This document shows positions 34,171 to 44,713 of a stretch of 64,000 nucleotides of DNA, in pieces. How positions within the stretch are numbered: position 1 is the first letter of the stretch; every line of letters begins with the position of its first letter. The DNA comes from Dolomedes plantarius (Eukaryota; Arthropoda; Arachnida; Araneae; Dolomedidae), in the NCBI GenBank assembly GCA_907164885.2, contig OU015496.1, positions 185,018,781-185,082,780 of the forward strand, written 5' to 3'. The notes under the pieces were generated by a model that worked only from the letters and a program-made list of their open reading frames with translations, was not told the DNA's origin and did not search any database. A program made the position numbers and the translations under genes.

Positions 34171-35472
34171 ATGGCTGCGAAAGGTTGAACGATCTCTTAA
34201 TATTATTATATATATAATAGCCGTTGTCTCTGTATAACACTTCTGGGCTGTACTCATCTTTCAATTGAAGCCCTCAGTAAACAAACGGCCGGTTAGGCTT
34301 AATTTCAATTTCGGATGTGGATCAGAATTTTTTCTTACCTAAAAACTAATATCTTCTCCATCAAATCACGTTTGTTCAGCCTATTTTTCTATAAAACATT
34401 CAGAACTAAAAAAAAATTGGATGTTTTTAGCTGTATATTTAACAGTTTTTAAAAATCTGTTTACTTTTGCGATGAATTCTGAAAGTAAACAAACTTGAAT
34501 GTGAATGAATCAAGTAGCTCAAGTATTCATATCGCGTAGTGAGCTGTAAAAAGGTGGATGGCAGTCTACTACTCCAATCGCATGAAAAACTAAATAAATA
34601 AAAAATAATGAAAGGGTTTGCTTTTACAAGGTGTGGATTAAATGCAATATTGTTAGATAATTCGGGATATTTTTTAACTTTCATATACTTTTTCCATTAT
34701 GACGTCATTATTAGTATTATGACGTCAAAATGACGGGTTACCTTCTAGTACAGTTGAATAGTAAGTATATTTCTCTAAAATTCCGATTATTCGCCTGCGG
34801 ATTATTCCCTTTGTGAATTTAAGAAACAGGTTAAACAGAAAATGCATATTATCCTATAATGCTAAATGGCCCTTAAAGAAAGAAAGAAATATTTTTCTGT
34901 AGACAGTATTTTCCAAGATGACATTCTTTTTCCGTGAGAAAAACTAAAAATCTTCAACTTTTATTATTATTTTAATTGAACGCTGTTATTCTCTATCAGT
35001 TAATTTAAAACCTTTGAATAGTTAATTCTTCACGGAATTCAGGGCCATAACACTAAAATGGATTAATGTTAATGTAAAATATTATTAGTAAATAATAAAA
35101 TTAATTTAAAATTTTATCTTACAATTCAGATTTAGAATTAAAAAAAAATTTTTTTTAAGGTACTTAGGGCCAGTTTTGGATTATCTGCGTTTTCAAGCTT
35201 TCCGCGCATATTTATGCTCAGCAAGAATAATCAGGAGTTCTGTGTACATAGACAAGCTGAAACAAGAAAAGCAAGTCTGAAATTTAGAAATATTGGAGTT
35301 AAATTTATAGAGGTTTCTGCTAAGTATCAGTAGCGAAATTACTACTTAGTTTTAAATCGATAATCAGATTTCGCCAGTTTCTCAACACTGGCCGCATTTC
35401 TAAAATTATCACTGCATTTACGGATAATAGTTACGCGATAGCGGTGTATTTATATTTTATGATCGAAATGAT
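34171..35472. other. No gene seen; twin CRE-like sites inside
   Basis: AT-rich unique DNA. The only notable motif is the pair of TGACGTCA sites listed separately. Confidence 0.55.
34700..34727. promoter_or_regulatory. Two perfect CRE palindromes 20 bp apart
   Basis: TGACGTCA occurs at 34,700-34,707 and 34,720-34,727, each inside a direct repeat ATTATGACGTCA, with a further TGACG half site at about 34,730. This is the CREB/ATF consensus. No gene start is identified nearby, so a role is only inferred. Confidence 0.3.
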
Positions 35473-35669
35473 TTTTTTTAAACGTAGGATTACGTTCCTC
35501 CATAATGGTCCTGCAGAAAGGAAAATTTCAGACGCTAAAACCGTCCACCCATCCGTCGTCGCGAGTTACAATTTTGGCAGCGTGCCAAACCCAGGCTTTC
35601 GCTTGGATAAGTTAAACAGAAAAATATCAAGATGCGTCAAAATTTTGACATACATATCTGTATATACAG

Positions 35670-38233
35670 TAGGGCGGAGCGTAAAAAAAAAGTTTTCGAT
35701 TTCGTTTTCGCCCTAGTGCGGAAAAGTTGGGTACTGGTGGGTAGGTCACGTATGCAAAGTTTTGGGAAAAACAAAAAATGTCTTCCGTCTCCATTTCGGC
35801 CGTGATTTTTAGCAGATTTTTACCATATAGTTAAAAATGTGTATTTCCATTGTTTTGTATGCAACTCGTCATTTCGTTCTTAAATAAAATACAGAGGTAA
35901 TTCGAAACTTAATACAGAAAGGCAGCAGCGGACACACTGCGTGCAGAAAGGTAAAGAAATATTTTGGCATGTAAACATTGTCAACAACAACTTTAGAAAC
36001 GAAGCTTAAAACCTTCGTGAAAGACTCACGGAAATTGTTCGACATTTTTTTATGTAAGTTTGTTTCTTTTAACCAATGTTCTTTCCCAAACCATAAAAAG
36101 ATCCCTAAAATGGAAAGAATTTTTCTTATAGACCAACGGGCACTTAGGCAAATGCCCATAGGCGCAGTTGACTTAAAAGAAACTGAAAGCTGAGGAAACG
36201 AGCGGATAGGAAGCAGAAAGAGACAGAAGCAGTAAGTTTTAAAATAAACGTTTCGCCATCTGTTAAGCCATCTAGGCTCACATTTCCTGATCCAGATTCT
36301 AACGTGGATCCACATAACTTCGATAGTGACACAGATCACTTGAAGCCTTCCCCATCCACATCCAGGATGACTCAATCTCAAGGGAAAAAGACGTTAAGAT
36401 CAAGCCGATACCCAGCGGTAGCTACAGCTTGTGACAGAACCGGAGTTTCAGATCGGGCTGGAGCCATCATTGCAATCGCTGTTTTGAAAGATTTGGGGAT
36501 GATTACCAAAAAAGACACTTTAAATGAAATTGATAGACATAAAATAAAAAAAGAGAGGAAAAAAATTCGGAAAGAATATCAGCAAGGAAATGAAAGACAG
36601 CTGGAACCACTGAAGGGACTTTATTTTGACGGAAGGAAGGACAAAACTCTAATGCAAGAGAGCGTAGGGGGAAAGATGTACCAAAAAAAAAAACAGTCCT
36701 GGAAGAACACGTTACAATGATTAAGAAACCTGGAAGCAAGTACCTTGTAGACATAGCAATAACTTCATCATCAGCTTTGAGTATTTCTCAAATGATGCTG
36801 CAATTCATGGAGAATAAGAATATTGACATTCATCAACTAGTAGCAATAGGGTGCGATGGAACAATCGTTAATACTGGCTATAAAATCGACGTGATTCGCC
36901 TTTCTGGGGAAGCCATTGAGAAACCCTTGCACTGGTTTATCTGCCAGTTACACGCAAATGAGTTGCCACTCCGACATTTAGTGCAGCATTTGGATGGTGG
37001 AACGAGTGACCCTAATGCATTTTCTAGTCCTACTGGGAAAGCATTGGCAAATTGTAAAAACCTCCCAGTTGTGAAATTTGTAGACATTTCGAGCGAATTT
37101 CCGAAAATCGACATAAATGATCTTAGCACACACAAGCGATAGCTTTGGGATATTTGTCAAGCTGTCACAAATAGAAACTGCTCATCAAGTTTGTCACAAA
37201 AGCATCCTGGGAAAATGACTCATGCACGTTGGCTAACAACTGCAAATCGAATAAAGTGTTTATACATTAGCTCATCAGAGCCTTCAAACCAACTTCAAAC
37301 TCTGGCAGAGTTCATCATGAAAGTGTGCCCACCTATGTGGTTTACAGTCAAATTAAATCCATGTTGCACGTATGGTCCACGAAATTTGTGGCAGACAATA
37401 AACGTCTCACGCTATCTTAAAAACGACTTAAAGACTGTGGTCGATCCCATTATCCCGAGAAATGGCTATTTCGGCCACCTGGAAGCAATAATCTTGTCAA
37501 TGATCACAGACGACAGACAGTCCATTGCAGAACTTGGACTGCGTAGGATTTTACGAGCAAGAAAGGAAAAAAAGGAAAGAATCAGACACTACAACATTCC
37601 GTCACTCAACTTCGAGGCAGTTTCATATATAGACCTCATTGATTGGCAGAAATGTAATTTGACGGAACCCCCAATTGACAGAAGATGATTTGAGAAATTT
37701 GATTTCCAGTGGAGAGTCTGTAGCTCAACACCTGGGAAGCCTACAATTTCCTTGCCACACCCAAAGTGTTGAACATATCGTGAAACCAGTAACAGAGGTT
37801 TCTGCGGCTGTGTGTGGAGAAAATAAGCGTGACGGTTTAGTTAGAACCCGAACAGAGTCGAGAAAAGCTATGCCACCATTTGAAACCAAATGCGAGTACC
37901 GAGTAAAACCAGAATAACTGCAAGGGCAAAGGTATGGTTGGGTGGATAGGTGGGCACGGGTGGAACTTGCAATGCAGCCACCTCCCCGTGGTGAGTTCTG
38001 GGTTTTTTTCTGAATTTTATTTCAGAAAAATCGAAAAGCTGCATGCAAAACAATGGAAATACACATTTTTAACTGTATGATAAAATTCTGCTAAAATTCA
38101 CGGCCGAAATGGAGACGGAAGATAATTTTTGTTTTTCCCAAAACTTTGCATACGTGACCTACTCACCAGTACACAACTTTTCCGCACTAGGGAAAAAACA
38201 AAATCGAAAACTTTTTTTTTACGCTCCGCCCTA
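35670..38233 (+). mobile_element. 2.56 kb DNA transposon with 194-bp TIRs and 8-bp TSD
   Basis: Inverted repeats 35,670-35,863 and 38,040-38,233 match closely, beginning TAGGGCGGAGCGTAAAAAAA. ATATACAG is duplicated exactly at 35,662-35,669 and 38,234-38,241. The interior codes for a broken large protein described separately. An 8-bp TSD suits hAT, P or KDZ-type elements, whereas TIRs near 200 bp resemble Mutator-like elements. The superfamily is therefore left open. Confidence 0.9.
35978..37917 (+). pseudogene. Large transposase-like protein of an unnamed family, broken
   Basis: Four consecutive + strand pieces form one protein interrupted by stops and frameshifts. 35,978-36,193 has KTFVKDSRKLFDIFLCKF and FLIDQRALRQMPIGAVD, a cysteine-containing N-terminus. 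36,304-36,720 has RYPAVATACDRTGVSDRAGA and LKGLYFDGRKDKTL. 36,717-37,139 has QLVAIGCDGTIVNTGYK and WFICQLHANELPLRHLVQHL. 37,143-37,688 has GKMTHARWLTTANRIKCLYI, RNGYFGHLEAIIL and FEAVSYIDLIDW. 37,675-37,917 has PCHTQSVEHIVKPVTEVSAA, RDGLVRTRTESRKAMPPFE and KCEYRV. I recall similar uncharacterised proteins being common in arthropods. The CDG...LHANEL pair recalls the RNase H-like core of hAT transposases, but that is inference. An in-frame TAG at 37,140 and frame changes make this copy dead. Confidence 0.78.
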
Positions 38234-38238
38234 ATATA

Positions 38239-38992
38239 CAGGGTGGTCATAAAAAACTTTGCCAATATATGGAACTCTAGCGGCTGTTCCGTTCAACCGA
38301 TCGAGATGAGATTTCAGATATAGTTATTCAGAGGTATGAGCTCTGGATTCTGTTAACGGCAACCAAGTGGCGCTCGTGGTTACGGTTATAGGTACAGAAA
38401 CTCGAAATTTTCGAATAGCAACGCCCACTTTTTACTATCGCAAAATGCTCCGCGAATGCGAAAACCCTAAAGAGCGTTGGAACGGTACGTGTATCACAAA
38501 AAACGGACGTGTTATGCACGTACAAAAAACAGCCGCGAACGGCCAACAAAAACACGATCGGGGCGCACGGAGGAAATTTGCATATGACAGAGGCAAGACA
38601 CCAATCACTGATGACAGCACAGAGCAGACAAAAGAAAAATTTTATTTGGATTACACATTTTCCACATGGGTGCCATCATATGCCGTTCACAGAGCTGTTT
38701 TTTGTGCGTGCATAATGCGTCTGTTTTTTGTGATACACGTACCGTTCCAACGCTCTTTGGGGGTTTTCGCATGCGCTGAGCATTTTGCGACGGTAAAAAG
38801 TGGGCGTTGCTATTCGAAAATTTCGAGTTTCTGTACCTATAACCGTAACTGTAAGCGCCACGTTGTTGCCGCTCACATACTCCCGAGCTCATACCTCTGA
38901 ACAACTATACCTGAAATCTCATCTCGATCGGTTGAACGGAACAGCCGCTAGAGGTCCATATATTGGAAAAGTTTTATTTTATGACCACCCTG
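38239..38992. mobile_element. TA-flanked foldback element with about 300-bp arms
   Basis: The ends CAGGGTGGTCATAAAAAACT and the complement of the right end CAGGGTGGTCATAAAATAAA lie between TA dinucleotides. The arms 38,239-38,543 and 38,680-38,992 are inverted repeats with moderate mismatch around a loop of about 136 bp. The ORFs crossing it are shadows of the palindrome. Its CAG also ends the 8-bp TSD at 35,662-35,669, showing that the 2.56 kb element inserted three bases inside it. Confidence 0.9.
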
Positions 38993-39105
38993 TATGTACA
39001 TACGTACAAATATATAGATACATATATACATACAAAAGAAGTAGGCAACGATAAGTAATCCTACGTTAAAAACATGCGGTAGTTTCGGTAGAAGAGACTA
39101 CCTGA

Positions 39106-39479
39106 TTTTTTTTTTTTTTTTTTTGGTAGGTTTTAACGACAGCTTGATTGGAGGAGTTACGTCTCCAAACTTTGTGGTCGGTGTTCGTCCAACTTAAGTA
39201 TGTGAGGAAATATTATTTCTATTGATTTTTCTAAACAAGAATCTACCCACTATTTAAATATAATAAAAAAAAAAGATCATCAATAATAAAATGAATTAAA
39301 ATTCTATCTTAGTATTGCAAATTTATGCATTTTTTACCCGTTTTAATGACTAATTTATTAAAATATTATTGTCTAATCCTTGTGAGAAATTTATTGTTAT
39401 GCGCTCCGCGTCAAGGCGATATTTTAGCATAACGTTCAAACTTTTCCGATTTAATCTGCTATTTACTCGCTATCTTCGG
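39106..39479. other. No gene seen
   Basis: T-rich and AT-rich spacer between the nested repeat and a GC-rich block. Confidence 0.5.
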
Positions 39480-39930
39480 ATCTAGAAAGAAAGAGTTAAG
39501 AGCCAGACCCCAGCGGGCTCCGCGCTAAGCGTTAATGGAGCGCGTTGTTTTATTCAAATTTTTTTGGCACCAAAGCTGTGCCAGCTGGGTGTGGGTACTG
39601 GCGCGACCACTTGCCCTTCGCGCCGCATCTTCACGTGATGGATGGTGCTTGGACAGAGCGGATTTATTGCCTGTTGCTCGCAGCAAAACCCGCCGCATTC
39701 CTTCCGCGGGACGACCTCAATCGAACGCCGAATTTTTCACGTGGTACGCTTCGTGTTCCTCGGAGTGATGCCTTTTAGAAAGTGCAATGGGGACAGCAGG
39801 TGAAATCGCAAGCAAGTCACTGGCGTAAAGGAACGCTTATATTCCACTCTTTCCCGTCTGCGGCCCAGTATTCGGACAGCGGCCACACAGAGCGGTTTTT
39901 ATAGCCTCAATAGGACTACCCTATTCAGAA
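39480..39930. other. GC-rich block of unknown nature
   Basis: About 450 bp with clearly higher GC and frequent CpG (GCGCGACCACTTGCCCTTCG, CGCCGCATTCC) in otherwise AT-rich DNA. Two overlapping + strand ORFs (39,535-39,768 and 39,545-39,778) lie in different frames and neither shows a known domain. It could be part of an unrecognised element or a CpG-rich host segment. Confidence 0.4.
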
Positions 39931-40104
39931 CATTTTGAGGTTGCCTCCATTCAAATATGGTCTGTTTAGCCCTCGAGTAGCAAAAGATGTCTGCAGCACT
40001 CAGTGTTGCCAACCTCTACGAAGTGCCTCCCTCTAGCGCCATCTGGAAATCCTCCTGTTTTCCCCTAACACAACTTGAGATCCCCTTAGGCCAGGGGTGT
40101 CAAA

Positions 40105-40943
40105 TAGTGATGCGACATCGATGTCGATGTTTTAAACATCGATTTATTGAAGCCGATATTTTTATAACATCGATGTTTTGTGCTCGATGTTTTACGTTGT
40201 CTCGATGTTTTTTTTTTTTTAATGAAAAAGTACCGTAATAAAAAAAATTTAGCACGTAGCATAATTTTCACACTCAGTAAATGTAAGTCTGAATTCTGAA
40301 AAGGACGAATACAAAAGGGGGAATGATTCCTTAGCAAATAGACAAATGGCAACTAACAACCAATGAACCAATCAGAGCGCTTGGAATGTTCCTGACACTC
40401 CAGAACCTTCCATGGGGTTTTATTTTACAAATAGTATATCCACGAGTGCATCCATTTAAGTTTTTGTTTTGTACTGGTTTTATATAAGTTGACGTTAATA
40501 TTATTAGTAAGATGTCTCCCAAAAGTACCGTTTGGAAATATTTTTACAAAACCACTGACAAATTGGCGAAATGCAATATTTGCCTTAAGTCCCTCAAAAC
40601 TTCTGGCAATACCACGAATTTATCTGGACATTTGAAGGCAAAACATGGCGGCATTTACAACGAGAATTTTGAGTCATCAATGTAGCCCAATGCAACCAAG
40701 TTTTTGTCATTTGTGCCTGCCTAATCAGAGAGTAAAATTAAATTCCCTCCCTCCCCCCACGACTAACGGAAGTAACATTAATGTTAGAGATTACTAAACC
40801 AGTTTTAAAAAATGGATGTTCTAAAACATCGATGTTTAAAAACATCGATGGTTTTTGGGCGATGTTTTATTATCATCGATGTTTTAATATTGAATATCGA
40901 TGTTTCAAAACATCGATGTTTTGTTATCGATGTCGCATCACTA
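40105..40943 (+). mobile_element. Third-level hAT element with 8-bp TSD (GTGTCAAA)
   Basis: TAGTGATGCGACATCGATGT and its near-exact complement at the right end are flanked by GTGTCAAA (40,097-40,104 and 40,944-40,951). Both subterminal regions carry clustered CATCGATG motifs. The interior retains a BED-finger ORF, and the catalytic part is deleted. Confidence 0.93.
40512..40685 (+). CDS. BED-type zinc finger, truncated hAT transposase N-terminus
   Basis: A 57-residue ORF reads MSPKSTVWKYFYKTTDKLAK, CNICLKSLKTSGNTTNLSGH and LKAKHGG, ending with TAG at 40,683-40,685. The W-x-x-F...C-x2-C...L-x-x-H-x4-H pattern is a BED zinc finger, the DNA-binding domain at the start of hAT transposases. The normal protein continues for 500 or more residues, but here the frame stops about 20 residues after the finger. 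It could encode a DNA-binding-only peptide. Expression is not shown, and the internal deletion suggests a relic. Confidence 0.75.
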   Translation: MSPKSTVWKYFYKTTDKLAKCNICLKSLKTSGNTTNLSGHLKAKHGGIYNENFESSM

Positions 40944-41024
40944 GTGTCAAACTCAAAGGCTAACTTGGGCCAAACAAACAAGGTTTAACTATAGGTGGGC
41001 CGCAAAAAAAAAAAAAACCCAATA

Positions 41025-41714
41025 TCTATATATATAAAACGCGTAGGTATGCGGCACAAAAATCGACGATATTTCTACAATCCGAATGGCAACGGCTGCA
41101 ACTACCGGATGTAAACATTAGCGGCTGTCCGCGTGTGGCTCGACGATAGCACGTAATTTGGTACAATTTAATTGCTGTATTTTACTCATGAATAATTTTA
41201 ATTTATACACGAAATAATTTTAATTTATTCATTTAATATGATTAAGTGGAGATATCTGAATTGCGAACAATAATACATACAGAGAGAAATGTAATCTATA
41301 CTATATTTTAGTATTTGCTGAATTTTCACTCCATTTTATAAGTGAAAATTTTCCCCAACAATTTCGTATTTGATGTAATGATAAAGTGTAGATATCTTAG
41401 TTTTGAAAAATAGTACATACAGTGAGAGATATAATTTTTAAAATCATTGGTGTTGGGTTTCTCAGACTTATCTTTAACTCTGTTCTGAAGTAATGGAAAT
41501 TCACATTTTTTAATCATGATGTTTTAGAATCAGCCTTATAGTGAATTTATCAATGATTATAAATTTTTTGTCTGAGTTTTCACTACCCCTTAACAACGTA
41601 TATTTATAATGACAGGTAATGGTAACATTCCTTACATGTGTTACTTTCAATTGAGTTGTCTTGCAAAAAAAAATATAAATCTAAAAGCGACCATGCTGGT
41701 CGCGCAGCGGCTAG
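41025..41714 (+). mobile_element. Non-autonomous Helitron with a clear 3' hairpin
   Basis: It starts TCTATATATATAAAACGCGT after host A (41,024) and ends with a perfect 7-bp hairpin GCGACCA-TGC-TGGTCGC, then GCAGCGGCTAG|T. The hairpin about 7 bases before CTAG is the textbook Helitron 3' end. No coding capacity. It lies inside the second-level hAT element. Confidence 0.87.
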
Positions 41715-42231
41715 TTAATAGAAACGTATGTTTATTTACCTAATTACAGTATATTCAACATAAATATACGCATTTTGTTTAATAATAGCAAAAAAAAGAG
41801 TATAATTTAGAAAACATTTAGCGAATTCTTCCTATCTTATTATAATTCTGCGTCGGTATTTTATTATATATTATTGTTTGCCAATATATTGGCCGGGCTG
41901 AAAAAATGTTCGTCGCGGGCCGCGAGTTTGACACCCCTACCCTAAACCTTCCTAAAAGAAATTCTGATTCCAAATAGGCATCCTGTTTGAACGATAAATC
42001 GAAATAAATAGAAAATACACACTTACATAATGAAATGGAGGTTTATTTACATTTGACATACGTATGGAACTTATAATCTAATAAAAAAAAAACGCGTCTC
42101 GATTGTACAAAATATTAAAAAATGTCCCTCCCCCCAAAGTTCCCCTAAAAAAATGTGGTCCCTAAAAACACCCCTTTTCGTCTAACTTACCCCCAAATTC
42201 AGGGGGAAAAGTTGGCAACACTGGCAGCACT

Positions 42232-42534
42232 CTAAACTAGTGGTGCGCGAACTTTTTTCGAATGCGAACAACTATCACCTTCGCACTCTCAGAAATGCTC
42301 TGATTTTACTACCAAGCTTAATGTGTTGTCAAACAGTTAATTTGTAATTAATTTAAACCTACTTTTGGGAAGAATTGTACAAAGTTTTATATATTTAAAA
42401 ACAAAAGCAGAATTGTTAGGAGATTATTAGAAATTATTTTATGGAAAAATAATAATAATAATAATAATGTTTTATGAATAATGAATCTTAGGTAAATGCA
42501 TCGCGCGCAGGTTTTTTTAAAAAACTATAAGATA
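42232..42534. other. No gene seen
   Basis: AT-rich spacer. AGTGGTGCGCGAACTTTTTT near 42,239 resembles a hAT left end without a partner. Confidence 0.4.
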
Positions 42535-43137
42535 CTAACGGACCCGACAGACGTTGTGCTGTTCAAACTTTGTAAATCCAAAAATCAAAAAATTATTTTA
42601 ATAAACTATAAATTGTTTGGACCGTTTTGATGAAAAAATATGTAAAAAAAAAATTAGTTTTAAAAAACCTTACACCACCACGCGTACAGTTATCACAACT
42701 CGACCTATCTTAAAATTAGCAAGAATGTGGACGAAATTTCATTAATATGGCTATTAGTATGACTAATCAATGAGCTGTTCAATACTTCATAAGTTGCATA
42801 GAATCAAATGAGAATTGACAGTTTAAATTTGTAGGTTAAGTTAATTGCTATTCAATGCACGTGTATACAGCATTAAAATTCATGAAAAAAAAATTCTGAA
42901 ACGCGATTGCAGCGCTGCCTACCGGATCCAATTGTGTCCCTAAACTAATCAAAGATCAACAACAACACAAAAATAAATGAATTAATTAAAAAAACATTTT
43001 CTATCGGATCAAATTGTGAATCTAAACCATTCTCTAATCAACTTAATCGCACACACAAAATTTCTTTAAAATCAGTCCAGCCGTTTAGGAGGAGTTCAGT
43101 GACATACACACGGACAGAAGAAATATATATATAAAGA
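42535..43137 (-). mobile_element. Helitron-like element, minus strand
   Basis: On the minus strand it starts TCTTTATATATATATTTCTT, then CTGTCCGTGTGTATGTCACTG and CTCCTAAACGGCTGGACTGA, a 5' body shared by many arthropod Helitrons. It ends GTCTGTCGGGTCCGTTAG|T. The terminus is TTAG rather than CTAG, so the exact end is less certain. Confidence 0.55.
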
Positions 43138-44713
43138 TATATTAAATTATTTGTATATATTCTATCCATAGGTTTTACTTTAATCTACACCAAAAATAAT
43201 TACCATATTTCACATAAAAATATTTTTTTTCAGGCAAATGTATTGTAATGTACAAGAAATATCATAAAATTTTTTCACAAACATTTGGCGTAAAAAAAAG
43301 TTAGTAATATGTATTTACCTAAATACAAATTACTAACATTGTAATATGTATTTAACTAAATACAAATTACTAAATGTTAATACAAATAGTATGCCCTAGA
43401 TACCTCTAGATTAAAATTCATGAACTTTTAATCTCTTTAACAGACATTCATTCATACTAATTACAACAAATAAAATTTAAAAAAAAAGTATGCTACCATT
43501 ATATATTTCAACTGAAACAAGATAAACTGAATTGACGAAGAACCTCTCATTTTGTACCAAAAATAAAATTATTAATGCATACCTCCAAAAAAGTAACCTC
43601 TAAAGTTTTTTTTTCAGTATTTTCAGATAAAATACAATAAATTTATCCTGAATTACTTTTGGGATAGTTATGAAAAGCATATGAAAATTTTAATTATAGA
43701 TCCTACTTAGGTATAAAATAAAACATTTTTATTCTACACAAAATTTTATTAGCAGAATAAATAAAAAAAAAAATTGCATATTTTTTCATATATAACATAC
43801 TGCTAAATCTTCCATCCCATACTTATTTTTATATATATGAACAATAAATAGATAGATTAAGATATATAAATTAATGAATATTACATATTAAAACAAGTGA
43901 ATAAAAATACTAACATAATAAACAGGTGAATTACACTGTCACCTTCTTTAACAATTGTTTAAGGTCAATAATTGAGTAATATCGATGGATATTTTAATTA
44001 ATAACAAACAGAAAAATAAGCTAAGCTATAAATGCATAAAAAATGATAAAACATGCCAAATGAATATGTAAAATTTGACAACAGAAATCTATGTTAAAAA
44101 TAAATATACTTATATATACTTATATATGCTATAAAATAAATATACTTATATATCAGGGATCACATTTCTGTATAATTGATAGTATAATTTTTCATTTACT
44201 GATTAAATATGATAAATCAAATATTATTATTTAAAATAAATAATAGATGAGGGAAGATGCTTTTGTCTTGAGATTTAAACGTTAGGTATGTACTTTCTTT
44301 TCGTTATTTTTAACAACTTAAAGGATTGATATATGGTCAATAGCATCTTATTAAATTAATTAAAGAAAAAATAAGAATACAAGAAATAAATGTAAAATAC
44401 GACTATATGCATGTAAGAAGAGCACAAATTCTAACAAGATTGTGAGAATCGAAATGAATATCTAGGATTTACAGTCATTTTAAAATGCCAAAGATAATTA
44501 CGGAAGTAAAATACTTGTAACACTAGATAAACTATTGATAGATAAAACATACTAATTATATATATTTACATATAGGAAGCATGAGAACGTAAGTTTCTAT
44601 TTCTACTGTCACAAATAACAGTTAAATTGAAAGAAAATAATACCAGATAAGGTTAGACTCATTGATACAGATGGTTTCATTGGTAAAACTTTTAAATATC
44701 AAAACTGTGCTCA
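43138..44713. other. Very AT-rich DNA, no gene; small palindromic tandem
   Basis: Around 43,303-43,375, AGTAATATGTATTTA and its near complement alternate, forming a tandem of imperfect palindromes. Otherwise it is featureless and intron-like, and it lies downstream of the candidate exon on the minus strand. Confidence 0.55.

Larger units (their letters stand above)
35473..39105. repeat. Repeat family Q, copy 2, split by nested elements
   Basis: The left part (35,473-35,669) starts TTTAAACGTAGGATTACGTT and has the same internal landmarks as copies 1 and 3. The right part (38,993-39,105) ends with GTAATCCTACGTTAAAAACA and GTAGTTTCGGTAGAAG...GACTACCTGA. A foldback element went in between at a TA, and that element in turn received the 2.56 kb transposon. 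Confidence 0.82.
40092..41939. mobile_element. Second-level hAT element (CAGGGGTGTCAAACTC ends)
   Basis: The left end CAGGGGTGTCAAA is separated from its continuation CTCAAAGGCTAACTTGGGCC (40,952 on) by the inner element. The right end GCGAGTTTGACACCCCTA closes it at about 41,939. Flanks CCTTAGGC and CCCTAAAC (here 41,940-41,948) are a plausible mutated TSD. CAGGGGTGTCAAACTC is a familiar hAT terminus. Confidence 0.82.
40001..42223. mobile_element. Outer hAT-type MITE with 8-bp TSD (GCAGCACT)
   Basis: CAGTGTTGCCAACCTCTACG at the left and AAAGTTGGCAACACTG at the right are TIRs. GCAGCACT lies at 39,993-40,000 and 42,224-42,231. Its own sequence is only about 375 bp (40,001-40,091 plus 41,940-42,223). 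The rest is later insertions. Confidence 0.92.

Noticed and set aside
38367..38904. 177-aa ORF and several opposite-strand ORFs
   Set aside because: They read through the two arms and loop of a foldback element; arm symmetry creates mirror ORFs, not a protein.
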